Notes under the pieces: generated by a model | The model's input: the letters and a program-made list of their open reading frames with translations, nothing else | What the model was told of the DNA's origin: nothing | Database searches by the model: none | NCBI GenBank assembly: GCA_950295325.1 | Contig: OX485807.1 | Coordinates: 21,611,666 to 21,675,665, forward strand | Length of the DNA: 64,000 nt | Reading direction: 5' to 3' | Source of the DNA: Polytrichum commune | Lineage: Eukaryota > Streptophyta > Polytrichopsida > Polytrichales > Polytrichaceae | Position numbers and translations under genes: made by a program | Part shown: positions 11,401-23,167 of the stretch, piece after piece | How positions within the stretch are numbered: position 1 is the stretch's first letter | Layout of the letters: every line of letters begins with the position of its first letter

Positions 11401-14015
11401 CTTGTGTTGTAAGCTACTATTGTGGGCCTTATCATGTGGTAGCTCTTCTTCACTGAACACCTATATTTGAGTGGCGGATGGCAATGCTTGTGGCTAAGAA
11501 TGAAAACCAAAAAGACGCGTGTTGTGATGCGGGGTGTCATTCGGTTGCTATGCTTATTCGAACCCTTATATATGAATGGTGTGTGGTCAAGTGTGGATCC
11601 TAAGACCAAACACCGTGAGAACACATGTTTCACAAAGACAAGATTGTTTTCTTGAACTTCATTAATTGCTCTACATGGGACAATAGTCAACACAACTAGG
11701 GATCATATGTATTCGTTTATGGAACCAACACACTTATACGTTTGGTAACCTTAACTAAATAATAGGAGGTTCGCTTTCCAAATCATAATGCTTGATAATA
11801 TTGCACCATAAATTCACTAATGCAACACAAATTTCAAGATGTAATCAATAGAAGATGCAGAACAAAACGAAAATGAAAAAAAAAAAAAAAAAAAAAAAAA
11901 CCCCGCATACCTTACTATGTGCTGAAATTGTAAACACCGCCATGAATTTAATAATTGAACAACACAATTAGGAAAATTTCTTTCACTACTTTAAACTTAG
12001 CTTTGATTGTGAAACTTGGAATGATAATTTTCGTGATTCACACTTGCTAACCAAATGAGACAATTTTTTTATTTATCCAACAACCAAATTATCCGTGGAG
12101 TTGGGAGTGCCCACAACCAACGGACATAGCTAACTCCAAGCTCAATTGAAGAGTGCCCAACTACACAAACCACTTCAAAATCTTCATTCATATCTCCAAT
12201 TTTTGGGTTTACATAGACTTGGACTAACTTATACAACAGCATGCGTGACCAATGAGAGCATTTGATGTTACCGAAAACATGACTGAAAGGGCTAAAGTGA
12301 TCACTTATAACTTTTTGCATCTTCGCATTGCCGGTTATTGAGATGACTAAAATATCTTCATGGATTAAAACCATTTTTTGGGTTTCCGCAAACATCATGT
12401 CTCACCAATATATTGAGAAGAGTGGAGCATATATACATATGTAAACACACATCGAAAGTGTACCTAGTTTGGCATACATGAGACCACTTTAAAGTCTTCA
12501 TAGATAACAACCAATATTTGGGTGTACGCAAAACTTGGACTAACTTGCTCTACCAATGAGTGGATTTAATCAATCATCACAGTCCCGGTCGTGGACTCTC
12601 GAGCGTACTGTCCTTTATATAGTAGGCAGCTCTATAGTGCTTGACTTGTTGACCCAAATGGGAGGGTCTGATCCTCTTGGAACACATTTTGAAGTATTTA
12701 AAAGTGAGTTAGTTGGGCATGGGATTTGTCAATGGTATCCAAATGACCAGATATGCATCCCCTAGTGCAAGGAATATTTTAGTTGTCGACAGATACAATA
12801 TGACCTGTATATTATTTCAGAAAATTCACTTTTGTTTTTCTGGTATTGAAACATCATACTGCTGGGTTTGTACGCAGATATGTGCTATGACATTGCACCA
12901 GGCTAATTCATTGGCGCACCACCCTATACTAGATATGCATTATCACAGTGCAATAACACAACAATTTGTGTTTTTATTAAAGTTGCTCTGCGGATGAACA
13001 AACAACGCTATAAGCTAATTTACATAGGTAAGCAAGATACATATTTCCTAAAACCACATATTTTCTCACGCAACCTAATTGCACATACCAGTCTATGTGG
13101 AGATGCACATCTGATGCATTCGAATTTCAAAGTTACTTGTTTGCCATAGAATCTCTAATCATGTACACATCTTGCGAAGCATCACATAAAATTGAAAACT
13201 CTAATTATCAATACAAGTAGTCAACAGACTATCAGTCAACGTAAATAGGTTCTCTATTCACTACTATATTGAACACATGTTCTATATGTCTGATCCAGAG
13301 CTTATTTGTGCTTTCAAAATGAAGTTCTTTGAAACCCACCCTAAGAACTTAGCTTACAAATAACATCTTTCCATGCACATTGGTACACATGAGAAAATCA
13401 TTCAAAAAATTCTTCGACACAATCATTTACCCGACATACAACAGATACGGGATATTTACAGCATTAAAATTGCAATACTGTATGGAACAGAAGCATGAAG
13501 CAAATACCATTCACGTAGCAGTCACGCACAGAAATGCCACATAATGGAAATACGCAATCAATCCAGACAATTTGTTCTTGGATGCCAAATGAGACGAGAG
13601 ATGTGACCCAAAAAATCCTTGTAATGAATAATAGATGTAATTACAGGGACAAAGTATGCGAAAGAACTGTGACAATGTTGTAGATTGAATCACAAAAGCG
13701 CACGCTTTTCAACATAAACCTACACACCCAATTCACAAAGTAGTTTGATATCCGACTATCACATCCATAAGAGGGCGTGAATAGGCAGGCCAGGGCTTTG
13801 TCAACAATATGTGGGTATCCTGCCAAAAAAATAGGTCGTCAGGATACTCCTTACCACTGTGGAAGCCTCCGTAAGCAAGAACCAGGATCCTTTCAAGAGA
13901 GGAATGTATGTCTGTAGCAGGTGCTCTCACACAACTAGAAGCTTACCAGAAGGAGGTCTAGTAGGAGCAAGGGCACCAGAGAGCACTTCACAAGGGGAAT
14001 GCACTAAGAGTCTAT
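8442..14015. other. Gene-poor AT-rich region
   Basis: About 5.6 kb without a supported gene. It contains many short open frames that do not resemble known proteins, an A25 tract at 11876-11900, and diverged fragments of unidentified repeats, for example near 10995-11270. No RNA gene is recognised. The end near 13.2-14.0 kb would include the calmodulin 3' untranslated region. Confidence 0.5.
11876..11900 (+). repeat. Poly-A tract (A25)
   Basis: Twenty-five consecutive A followed by CCCC. It could be a simple mononucleotide repeat or the tail of an old retroposed sequence. No coding sequence with similarity to a gene lies immediately upstream. Confidence 0.8.
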
Positions 14016-14688
<673 letters not shown>

Positions 14689-15377
14689 CTACATGACAAA
14701 AAAAAAGTCAGAAACTCACATACATTCGGGAATAAGCCAACAAGGATCTCTGCATTTACAACAAAACACCAACATCTCACAGCTTCATGCCCGCTCCCAA
14801 ATCAAAGATCAAAATTATCCACATACAGTACTCCAATCGACTAGTTGCGAACTATGTCCTCACATACATACAAACTCTCCTACAACATGCACATGTTTAT
14901 AAATAACCAACTTAAGAAGTGCATCGTTTACGTTCCCCCGGAACCGACTATAAATACTCAAGGCTACACATCTACATGTGTCCAGGATGCCACAGATCCT
15001 ATACTGCACCATGCCATACCGTACATATTACCTCCGATCAAGAAAGTCTACATATACTCAAAAGAAAACAAAACGTCCACTCTCCCAACACAGATCCGGC
15101 ACTCGAAGGGATTCCCTCACGCAATAAATTCCAACATATCATACACCGCTCGCAGAACAACAGACTCCAGGTACGACACCTCCAAAAACACAGACATGCC
15201 TCAACGCTCCCTAACTACATTCCTCGGTCAATCAAAACCAAAACCAAAACTACAGAAAAACCGCTGCGTCCTATCTTCATATATGGGAAACCCGCAAACC
15301 CACAGGTACAGATCCAAGATCAAGACGCAAGACAGGGGACATGACTTTCGGACTTTTGATGTGAGAAAATTGCTTAC
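14689..15377 (-). other. Probable 5' UTR intron of calmodulin
   Basis: The minus strand shows a donor TCA|GTAAGC at 15377 and, 15 bp before the calmodulin ATG, an acceptor with a T9 pyrimidine run and TGTAG (intron end 14689). Overlapping long plus-strand open frames here have no recognisable protein content. The leader exon would lie above 15378. This is inference from splice signals alone. Confidence 0.5.
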
Positions 15378-15940
15378 TGACTGAAACAAAGCGAAACTGG
15401 AAGCAAAATGGAGCGGGGAAGAAGATGCGCTTGATGGAGGAGGCTGGGATGGTTGTGATGTACCTGATGAGAGTGGGGGTGCCGGAAACCAGGCGAGCGG
15501 AAGGAAAATGGGGAAGAGAAACGAAGGCCGTTGCAATGTGTTTGTGTTCCGCTGCGAGAGCAAGAGGTGAGCAGGGCAGGTAAAGAAGCGAGGGGGGTGG
15601 CTGGGGCAGCGGGCAGCGGGGGGAACGAGACGGGGGAAGGGGGCGCGGGCAGCGGGCAGGAGGTGGAGTGGGGTCCAGTTGCCGCGTTAGGCAGCTGGCG
15701 AATGGAAGAATGACACGTACGTCGAGCAAAGCGCGTGCGATCGCATGGCGGGGCCCACCTGCACGTGCCGTACGCGCTTTTGTACACGGGGGGGGGGCTC
15801 TCGCCTGCTCTGCCAATGAAAACGCTTCGCGAGCCTTCTAGGGCCTTCCGAGGTGGGAAAGGCTTCCAGACAACACCCCCCACTTTCCTTTACGAAGCTC
15901 TCGTCTGGAGCCTTCCGATTGTTGTGGGGTTTGCCCCTTT
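15378..15940 (-). promoter_or_regulatory. Calmodulin leader exon and promoter region
   Basis: A C/T-rich minus-strand stretch containing pyrimidine repeats, then GC-rich DNA around 15580-15800, lies upstream of the predicted leader intron. GC content is clearly higher than in the surrounding DNA. This is where the calmodulin transcription start is expected. No exact start site or TATA box can be assigned. Confidence 0.4.
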
Positions 15941-15973
15941 GAGTGAGTGAGTGAGTGAGTGAGTGAGTGAGTG
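15941..15973. repeat. GTGA tetranucleotide microsatellite
   Basis: About eight tandem GTGA units directly before the diverged minisatellite array. Confidence 0.9.
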
Positions 15974-15989
15974 GTGCCCACCATGCCGG

Positions 15990-18060
15990 GGCTTGAATGC
16001 AATATCATCATCGTATCTATGTCCATCATCCACGTGTGGTCAATGAGGGAAGTATTAACTTATTCATTGTCTTATTACGCCAATCTCTCTGATTAGATAG
16101 ACTTTGTATGTGCTGGCCATTCTAGCGAAGGAATTTATGTTCACTTGGGGTTCGATGCGACACCATTGTTGTATGCATGTTCAGAAGCCACGTGTGGTCA
16201 ATGGGGGAATATTAACTTTTCAGTCGCTCCAAATTGATCTTGTTACACGAATCTTTTTGATTAGGCATACATCTATGTGTTGGCCATTACGGCAAAGGAA
16301 TTAGGCTCACTCAGGGTCCAAATGTGACGTCTTATTACGCCAATCTCTTTGATTAAGTAGACTTTGTATGTGTTGGCCATTCTAGCGAAGGAATTTACAC
16401 TCACTCAGGTTTCGACGAGACGCTATTGTTGTATGCATGTTCATCAACCATGTGTGGTCAATGGGGGAATATTAACTTTTCAGTCGCTCCAAATTAGTTT
16501 TATTACACAAATCTCTCTGATTAGGCATACTTCTATGTGTTGGCCATAATGGCAAAGGAAATTACGCTCACTCAAGTTTCAACGTGACATCTTCTTATGC
16601 CATTCCCTTTGACTAGGTAGACTTTGTATGTGTTGGCCATTCTAGAGAAGGAATTTATGTTCACTTGGGGTTTGAAGTGACGTCATTGTTGTATGCATGT
16701 TCATCAACAACGTGTGGTCAATGGGGGAATATTAACTTTTCAGTTGCTTCAAATTGATCATATTACATAATTCTCTTTGATTAGGCATACTTCTATGTGT
16801 TGGCCATTACGGCAAAGGAAATTACACTCACTCGAATTCCAATGTGACATCATCGTTGTATGGATGTCCATCATCCACACATAGATATCCACACTTTCAG
16901 CCAATGCTCACCTCAACACACTTCTTAGGGAAATAACGAGATATCCATCGTTCCAAATTGATCTTGTTACACCAACATCTTCGATTGTGTAAACTTCTAT
17001 GTGTTGGCTGTTTGACAATGGAAATTACACTTGCTCGGGTTTCAATGCAACATCGTTGTTATATGCACGTCCATCATGCATGTGTGATCAATGGATACAC
17101 AAATAAGTCACATGTTCTTTTGAATTAACCTCTTTTATTATGGCATGTTTTCCATGTGATGCCCATTCCAACAAAGTAAGTTATGATCGCTCGAGCTTCA
17201 ACATAACATTATCATTTGATGCACCTCCATCACCCAAGCCTAGTTAATGGGGATATAATCACTTATCACGTGTTGTTGAATTGTCTTACCACACCAATCT
17301 CTTTTATTAGGGTAGTTTCAACTGCCGGTTGTTTTGGCAAAAGAAATTATATACACTCGGGCTTTGATGCGACTTCATCATTGTATGCGTGTCCATCATC
17401 CACGTGTGTTCAATAGGGGGAATAAAATATTGTCCATTATTACAAATCATGACATTATTAAGCAATGTGTGTTCGTTCATGTGGACCCCGAGAATATAAC
17501 ATGAGATACCACATTAGTGAATATTCTGTGTAATATGTTATATTACTAGGGCATATTTCCATGTGCTAGCCGTTCCATCAATGGAAATTAGGCTCGCTCG
17601 GGTTGTGATGCAACACGTCATTATACGCATGTCTATCATGCATGTGCGGTCAATGGGGAAATAATAACTTATTTGTCATCTTATTACATCAATCTCTTTG
17701 GATAGGGCATAGTGCACATGCACGGGCCACACCGGCAAAGGAATGAAGGCATGTTAGTGCTTTAATGCAATATCATCAATATAGCCCACTACAAGAAAAT
17801 TACCAATCATTTTAGAGGAATCTATGGAATATATCTCATTGTAATAAGTAACGCCAAAAGACTACAACATGTAACCGGTTGGACATGGAAACACCAAGAC
17901 TTTGACTGATCATGCCCAAAAAAACTCCATGGACACTACCATATGCAACATGCCATGTCAACATAAAAAGATTGGACTCACTTGGGCTACAATGCGACAT
18001 CATCACTATATCCATGTCTATCATACACGTGCCGTCAAATGGAAGGATAATCAATTAACC
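15990..18060. repeat. Diverged tandem array, ~130/260-bp units
   Basis: Alternating half-units recur. One contains GTATGTG(C/T)TGGCCATTCTAG and the other CTATGTGTTGGCCAT with CGGCAAAGGAA. TGTGGTCAATGGGGGAATAT recurs near 16193, 16451 and 16714, giving a period close to 260 bp. Copies before about 16900 are clear, while later ones to 18060 are more diverged. The recurring open frames inside are by-products of the repeat. It is non-coding and may be a minisatellite. Confidence 0.8.
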
Positions 18061-18096
18061 CATTTTTCCATTGTCTATAACTGTGAGGAAACATAG

Positions 18097-18242
18097 CATT
18101 ATGCATATCCATAACAATGTTCTATGGGACTGACAATATTCCATGAAATATCCGCACAATAAGTTTGAACATGGAGAATATTCGACAACATTCTATGGAA
18201 TATTGTTAGTCCCACAAAAGATTGTTTTGGATCTAAATAATG
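18097..18242. mobile_element. MITE-like palindromic element, copy 3
   Basis: This 146-bp element has terminal inverted arms of about 48 bp. The left arm contains CATAACAATGTTCTATGGGAC; the right arm ends GGATCTAAATAATG, the imperfect reverse complement. It is the clearest copy of the family also seen at 6731 and 7559, and it sits at the end of the tandem array. There is no coding capacity. Confidence 0.75.
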
Positions 18243-19047
18243 TTATGAAGAGAATACCACAACAAGAATTCCTTAAAAGGTGTAAGGGACCATGGTGTAC
18301 ATGAGAGGTTTTTTAGTTTAGTGTAATGCTTGAGCGAATTGTGCACTTACCAATATTGGTGCCACCATTTTACTTGTTGGGTGTGAGAACTCCATTTGGC
18401 AGTTGTGTCACTTCCAAAAAAAAAATTCACAACACTCATGCAAAGAAGTGAGTGTGAGTGGGTCGCCTTTTTAATTGAGATGCTAATTGAGAGTGGTCAA
18501 AAATATCTTTGTGGGTGCCCTTGACTTCCAACTAAACTAAATATTCATATTAGTGTGAGTGGAAAATGAGAGTGGAAATAAGCAATGTGGGCCACACTAA
18601 TTTTCTAGTCATGGTCGAATAACACGAATCCAACACCTTGGGTCTTTCTCTAAGTCTTCATGAAGATTTTTGATCAAGACATTGAGTATGAATTATGGGA
18701 TAAACGTAGCACAACATAAAATAATCACCCGACATTCATATTCAAGGAAAGTAATTAATGTTGTCTACATTATTTCTCATTATGAGAATTAGCGTGGACC
18801 CCAAGAAACTATTGTGGCCACAGTAATAGGACTATTTGGTGCACTTACATATCATGTAGTATCCATAAATGGTACACTTACATAAGTAAAAGCATCCAAA
18901 TATGGATACCTAGTGCAAAACAACTTGGGGGATAAAAATAAGAATTGTTATGGAAGGTTTTTTTTTTAGGAACACATGAGGCATGTGGCCACCTGGCTAG
19001 TTTTATCCATCAAGTAGAGAGAAGAAATCATGGAAGTATTATGAAGA
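18243..19047. other. AT-rich spacer
   Basis: I see no gene, RNA or clear repeat between the MITE-like copy and retroelement A. The last four bases, AAGA, form the left target-site duplication of element A. Confidence 0.5.
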
Positions 19048-19154
19048 TGTCGTGTAAACTAAGATCGTTAAACACAACAGATCGAGTGTCGGCGTCAACA
19101 TCAATTAGCAAAATAAAATAGCAAACTAAAATGCTAAACAACCACCTCTTCAAG
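19048..19154 (-). repeat. Element A terminal block B2 (107 bp)
   Basis: It matches 19589-19695 along its whole length as far as I can compare. On the plus strand it begins TGTCGTGTAAACTAAGATCG and ends CCTCTTCAAG. It abuts the left target duplication, so it is the outer 3' end of the element. Confidence 0.9.
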
Positions 19155-19586
19155 ATGAGGGTTTCTCTCTCCAAGCTTAAGAAACTAAAATGTCTCCTTA
19201 CAAAGCTTAAGAAACTCTAAAATTCACACACAAGAGTCAAGCTATCTCTCACTCCACGAAGGGAGAATCCAAGAGTGCAAGTGGTGGAGAAAGAATGCAA
19301 AGGCTTTACTCATAATCTACTACACCATAGCCATGAGAAAGCAACAACAAGCTCTCTCTCTCTCAAAACACACTCACAAGACTTGACTTGACAACAATGG
19401 CAAGTCAAGAGGCCTTCCTCTCCATACAACCCCAATCAACAGTGGAGTTCATCCATGGAGGGGATGAACAACTAACTAGGACTCCCAATGGAGTCCGTTA
19501 CTCATCCTAACACACATGGACTCCTAGTGGAGTCCATTTACTCCTAAATTGACGTGACTTAGCCCCCGATATCACCTCACGTGACA
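19155..19586 (-). repeat. Element A terminal block A2 (432 bp)
   Basis: It has the same length as 28495-28926 and matches it nearly base for base, with a short mismatch cluster around 19437. On the coding strand it starts TGTCACGTGAGG. It is separated from the inner 107-bp block by GC, which resembles the two extra bases left at retroviral end-to-end junctions. Confidence 0.9.
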
Positions 19587-19588
19587 GC

Positions 19589-19695
19589 TGTCGTGTAAAC
19601 TAAGATCGTTAAACACAACAGATCGAGTGTCGGCGTCAACATCAATTAGCAAAATAAAATAGCAAACTAAAATGCTAAACAACCACCTCTTCAAG
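19589..19695 (-). repeat. Element A inner block B1 (107 bp)
   Basis: This inner copy of the 107-bp terminal block directly follows the coding-strand purine tract GTGGGGGCA at 19696-19704. That is the position expected for the start of a 3' LTR, but here only 107 bp precede the GC dinucleotide and the second block pair. Confidence 0.9.
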
Positions 19696-20020
19696 TGCCC
19701 CCACTAGCAGATAAGGAGCCCCTCCAATCGGCTAGGAACAAACACACTCATCGGTAGAGTTGTTGAACATGATGAAGTTGTTGCTACATTTATACATATT
19801 CAATTGGGTAGTGGTAATCTAGGGAATTAAACTCATGATTGAGAAAGTAATCCAAGAACTATAGGCTGGGTGCAATTTGAGCCCCATCCTTAATCGCCTT
19901 CAACAATTTATGTTGAATTCTTGGATAACTCTTTCAATGTGATTTTCAATCTCATAAAATTTCCAACCAACTAAATAACAACTTCACCACTAAAACATGT
20001 GGTAAACATCCACAAAATCC

Positions 20021-23000
20021 TCAATCATGACCATTAACGGCCACGGAATGAGAGGCTTTCCGACAACGAGGACAAACCCAATTGCCAGAAGGAAGAGTAA
20101 AAAGGGGAGGTGTCAAACATGCCATGTGCCATCCACGTTGACATTGGTTGCACAATAACATTGTTGCAGCTCCTGTCTTCTCTCCACAAACATAACAAGG
20201 CAGACCCTGTGGTACAACCGCCAACTCGGGATGCACAGAGCCGTCGATGGAAATGTGACATGGAGCACAATTCTTTGAATGCTCACGACATTCCCGTCCA
20301 TCCTTGCCTTCAAGCAATAATATACCACTTGGCAAGACATCTTTTACCCGCAAAATCGTGCGCCCAACCTTGACATCCAATGTCGTAGGCGCCTCCCGTT
20401 GCAAGTAAACATAATCCCCCTTGGAAAATCTACGAACCTGAGGTCGATAAGCTCCACTGCGGATCCGAGCATACCGTAATGTATCACGATGTTGAGCAAT
20501 ATTTAAGTTCTCCATAGCCATAGGCATGGCCTTTTGGAAGAACGCTGCTCGGTCATGAAGACATTGAGCCCAAACATCTGGATCATCCAAGTTTACCACG
20601 GGAGCCAATTTCTCTTGCACCGAGCTAGGTAAAATTGGTTCCCGTCTATACAAGAGTTGGTAAGGACTATAGGATGCCAAAGATGCTTGCCTGCTGAAAC
20701 GATAACCCATTGCTATCCATGGTAACATCAAGTCCCAATCGCGATGGTTGCCATGAAGCAATCCATACTTCCGCAAACCGCGCTTAACTGTCTGAACAAC
20801 TCGTTCAGCTTAGCCATCTGCCTCAGGGTGATCTCTAGAAGTTGTCCGATGATCAATCAAAGCCTTGGTACACAAAGCCTCGAAAGATCCAAGGAATTCT
20901 CTCCCTTGATCCGTCAACACCTCTGCAGGTGCTCCAAACCGTGCCAAAACTCGATCAAGAAATGCCATAGCCGCCAATTCTGAGGAATTTTGGGGAAGAG
21001 CCACGAGTTCAATCCACTTACTAAAATGCTCCACCATCACAAGCACATACTTGGAACCACGTGGAGTGATAGTAAGCGGTCCGGCAAAATCCAAAGACCA
21101 ACGATATCCCAAGCCCATAATAGGTAAAGGCTGAAGTTGAGGTGACAAAGTATTAAAACTTGACCTGACCCGGTCACATACTTCACACCGAGAAACATAA
21201 GTGGCAACCTGTTGATACATACCAGTCCACCAATATTGGTTGCGCAACATAGAGTGCGTCCTTCGCACTCCAAAATGTCCAAGCTCCTCGTGCACTTGCC
21301 GTACCAAAGAAGCTCTTTGATTTGGCCTTGGAACAATGCGCCTCGTTCCGTTCGGCCACACACGAAATAACAAGTTGTTTGCCCAACGAAACCTTGTTAT
21401 CCGGTGACTAACTCTATCTCGCTCCATAGCAGATAGTCCAAGAGGAAATATCCCTTGTTGAAGTTTGTACAAGACCGCCTGGTCTTCCCACACATCACTA
21501 ATAACGAGAGATTTATCAACCTCCTCATCATGTTCTTCTACAAGGATCTCAGCAGCCAATCCCGACATCATTGTGAGATATGTGGCAGCATGCCAACCCG
21601 GCACTTCCTCACGATCACAATCTCCATGCCACCTGGCTCCAGTTAAATCCTCATCTGAAGGACTTGGATTGCGAGACAATCCGTCTGCATCCAAGTTGGC
21701 AATTCCTGCTCGGTGAACAACTTCAAAATCATATTCCTGAAGTAACAATGCCCACCTAGCAAGTTTCCCGGTGAGCTTATCTGATTCCATAAGCCATTTT
21801 AAAGGCTGATGATCAGTCACCAAAGTAAACTTTTGCCCATACAAATAAGGTCGAAAATGTGCAATGGCCCAAACGGCCGCCAAGGCCTCGCCTTCATAAG
21901 AAGAATAATTAGATTCAGCACTATTATTGCTTGTAGATGCATAAGCCACCACATATTCCTTTCCCTCTTCATCTTTCTATGTCAATACCGCTCCCAATCC
22001 CACTGCACTCCAATCCGTGTGCAATTGAAAAGCTCTAGACACATCCGGGCGTCGAAGCACTGGCGCTGAACCGAGCCTCTGCTTCAATGTATCAAATGTC
22101 TGTTGTTGTTCCCGACTCCAAATCCATGGTTGGTCTTTCCCCGTGAGAATGGTAAGGGGTTTGGCAATCAAACTAAAGTTTTTGACAAACCTCCTATAAT
22201 AATTTGCCAATCCTAGAAATGCACGAAGCCGTGGTACATCACTAGGTGCGGGAATTTTGTGCAAAGCATCCACCTTCGCCTGTTGCACACCAAGACCGCC
22301 AGGAACAATCATGTGGCCTAAATAGGGCAATTGATCATGGAAAAACTTACATTTTCCATGATGTAAACGGAGTCCCCACCGTTGAAGTCGTTCAAATACC
22401 GCTTGCAAATGTCTCACATGATCCTGTGAATTATTACTAAAGATGATAACATCATCAATGTAACATCTAGCAAACGGCAAACCAGCCAATAATTGGTCCA
22501 TCACCCGCTAAAATTCAGCTGGTGCATTTTTGAGACCAAATGGCAGAAATTTCCAATGATAAAGTTGATCCTTGCCATCTTTATGAATTCCCCAAAATGC
22601 GGTCTTCACCCGATCACCCAACAACAAAGGTAATTGGTGATAACCAGACCTTAAATCCAAAGTGCTGAAGATTCTAGAAAATCCTAGTGCATCAAACAAC
22701 TCCTCCGGCATCGGCATTGGATATCGATCCGACTTGGTCTTGCGGTTGACTGGACGATAATCACCACACATCCGTTTTTCCGTCCAGTTGCCAACGATAT
22801 CCTTCTTTGACGGCATAACCGTGGCACAAGCATACTCTCCATTGGAGAGTTCAATCAATTCCGCTGCCAATAACTCTTGACATCGAGTTTGAACACCCAA
22901 CCTTTCAGAGGTACTAAGTCTGTATGGCCGTCTGAAAATAGGGTGGTCGTCCTCGAGTTGAATACGAACAGGTTTACCTTTATATTCTTCAAGATCATGA

Positions 23001-23164
23001 AGACTAAAGGCAAAACAATTACGGTAAGAGCGAATAAATGCCCGTACCTTTCGTGCTTCGGCACCAGTAAGCTTTGGCCCCACTTCAATTGGCCAATCGT
23101 CAAACTCCGTAGTTTCCTTCTTCATAGAAGGATTGCCAATTGGTGCCAGCACAACCTGTGATTG
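20021..23164 (-). pseudogene. Element A ORF2: RT-RNase H-integrase-PHD
   Basis: This polyprotein lies downstream of the conserved UAG and in the same frame as gag. The reverse transcriptase carries the YIDD active site at about 22460. RNase H is recognisable by HTDWS, YEGEALAAV and VTDHQPL. The integrase has an HHCC zinc motif (H-x3-H..C-x2-C around 21190-21290) and DDE residues in DFAG, TDQGREF and HPEADG. A C-terminal PHD finger ends near 20063. Stops interrupt it at 22508 (TAG), 21977 (TAG) and 20810 (TAA). Element B has Gln, Gln and Leu at these places. No frameshift is needed. The RT and integrase are of Ty3/gypsy type. Confidence 0.93.
20063..20197 (-). other. PHD finger at integrase C-terminus (element A)
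   Basis: The Cys4-His-Cys3 pattern reads C-x2-C-x11-C-x2-C-x4-H-x2-C-x14-C-x2-C, with the conserved Trp two residues before the seventh ligand (NWVCPRC). PHD fingers typically read histone H3 tails, methylated or not at Lys4. Here it sits where chromoviruses carry a chromodomain, so a role in targeting integration is an inference. Confidence 0.88.
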
Positions 23165-23167
23165 CTA
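23159..23167 (-). promoter_or_regulatory. Leaky-type stop UAG CAA UCA (element A)
   Basis: The stop between ORF1 and ORF2 is in frame and is followed by CAATCA, which fits UAG-CAR-YYA, the plant-virus readthrough consensus. Element B has TAG CAG TTA at the same distance before a shared FDDW. Readthrough would make a full gag-to-integrase fusion at low level. Confidence 0.7.

Noticed and set aside
11876-11900. Poly-A tract as tail of a processed pseudogene
   Set aside because: No recognisable gene-derived sequence precedes it on the plus strand.
16104-17416. Series of similar 60-residue open frames in the tandem array
   Set aside because: They repeat with the array unit, each ends at unit-specific stops, and none shows coding constraint.
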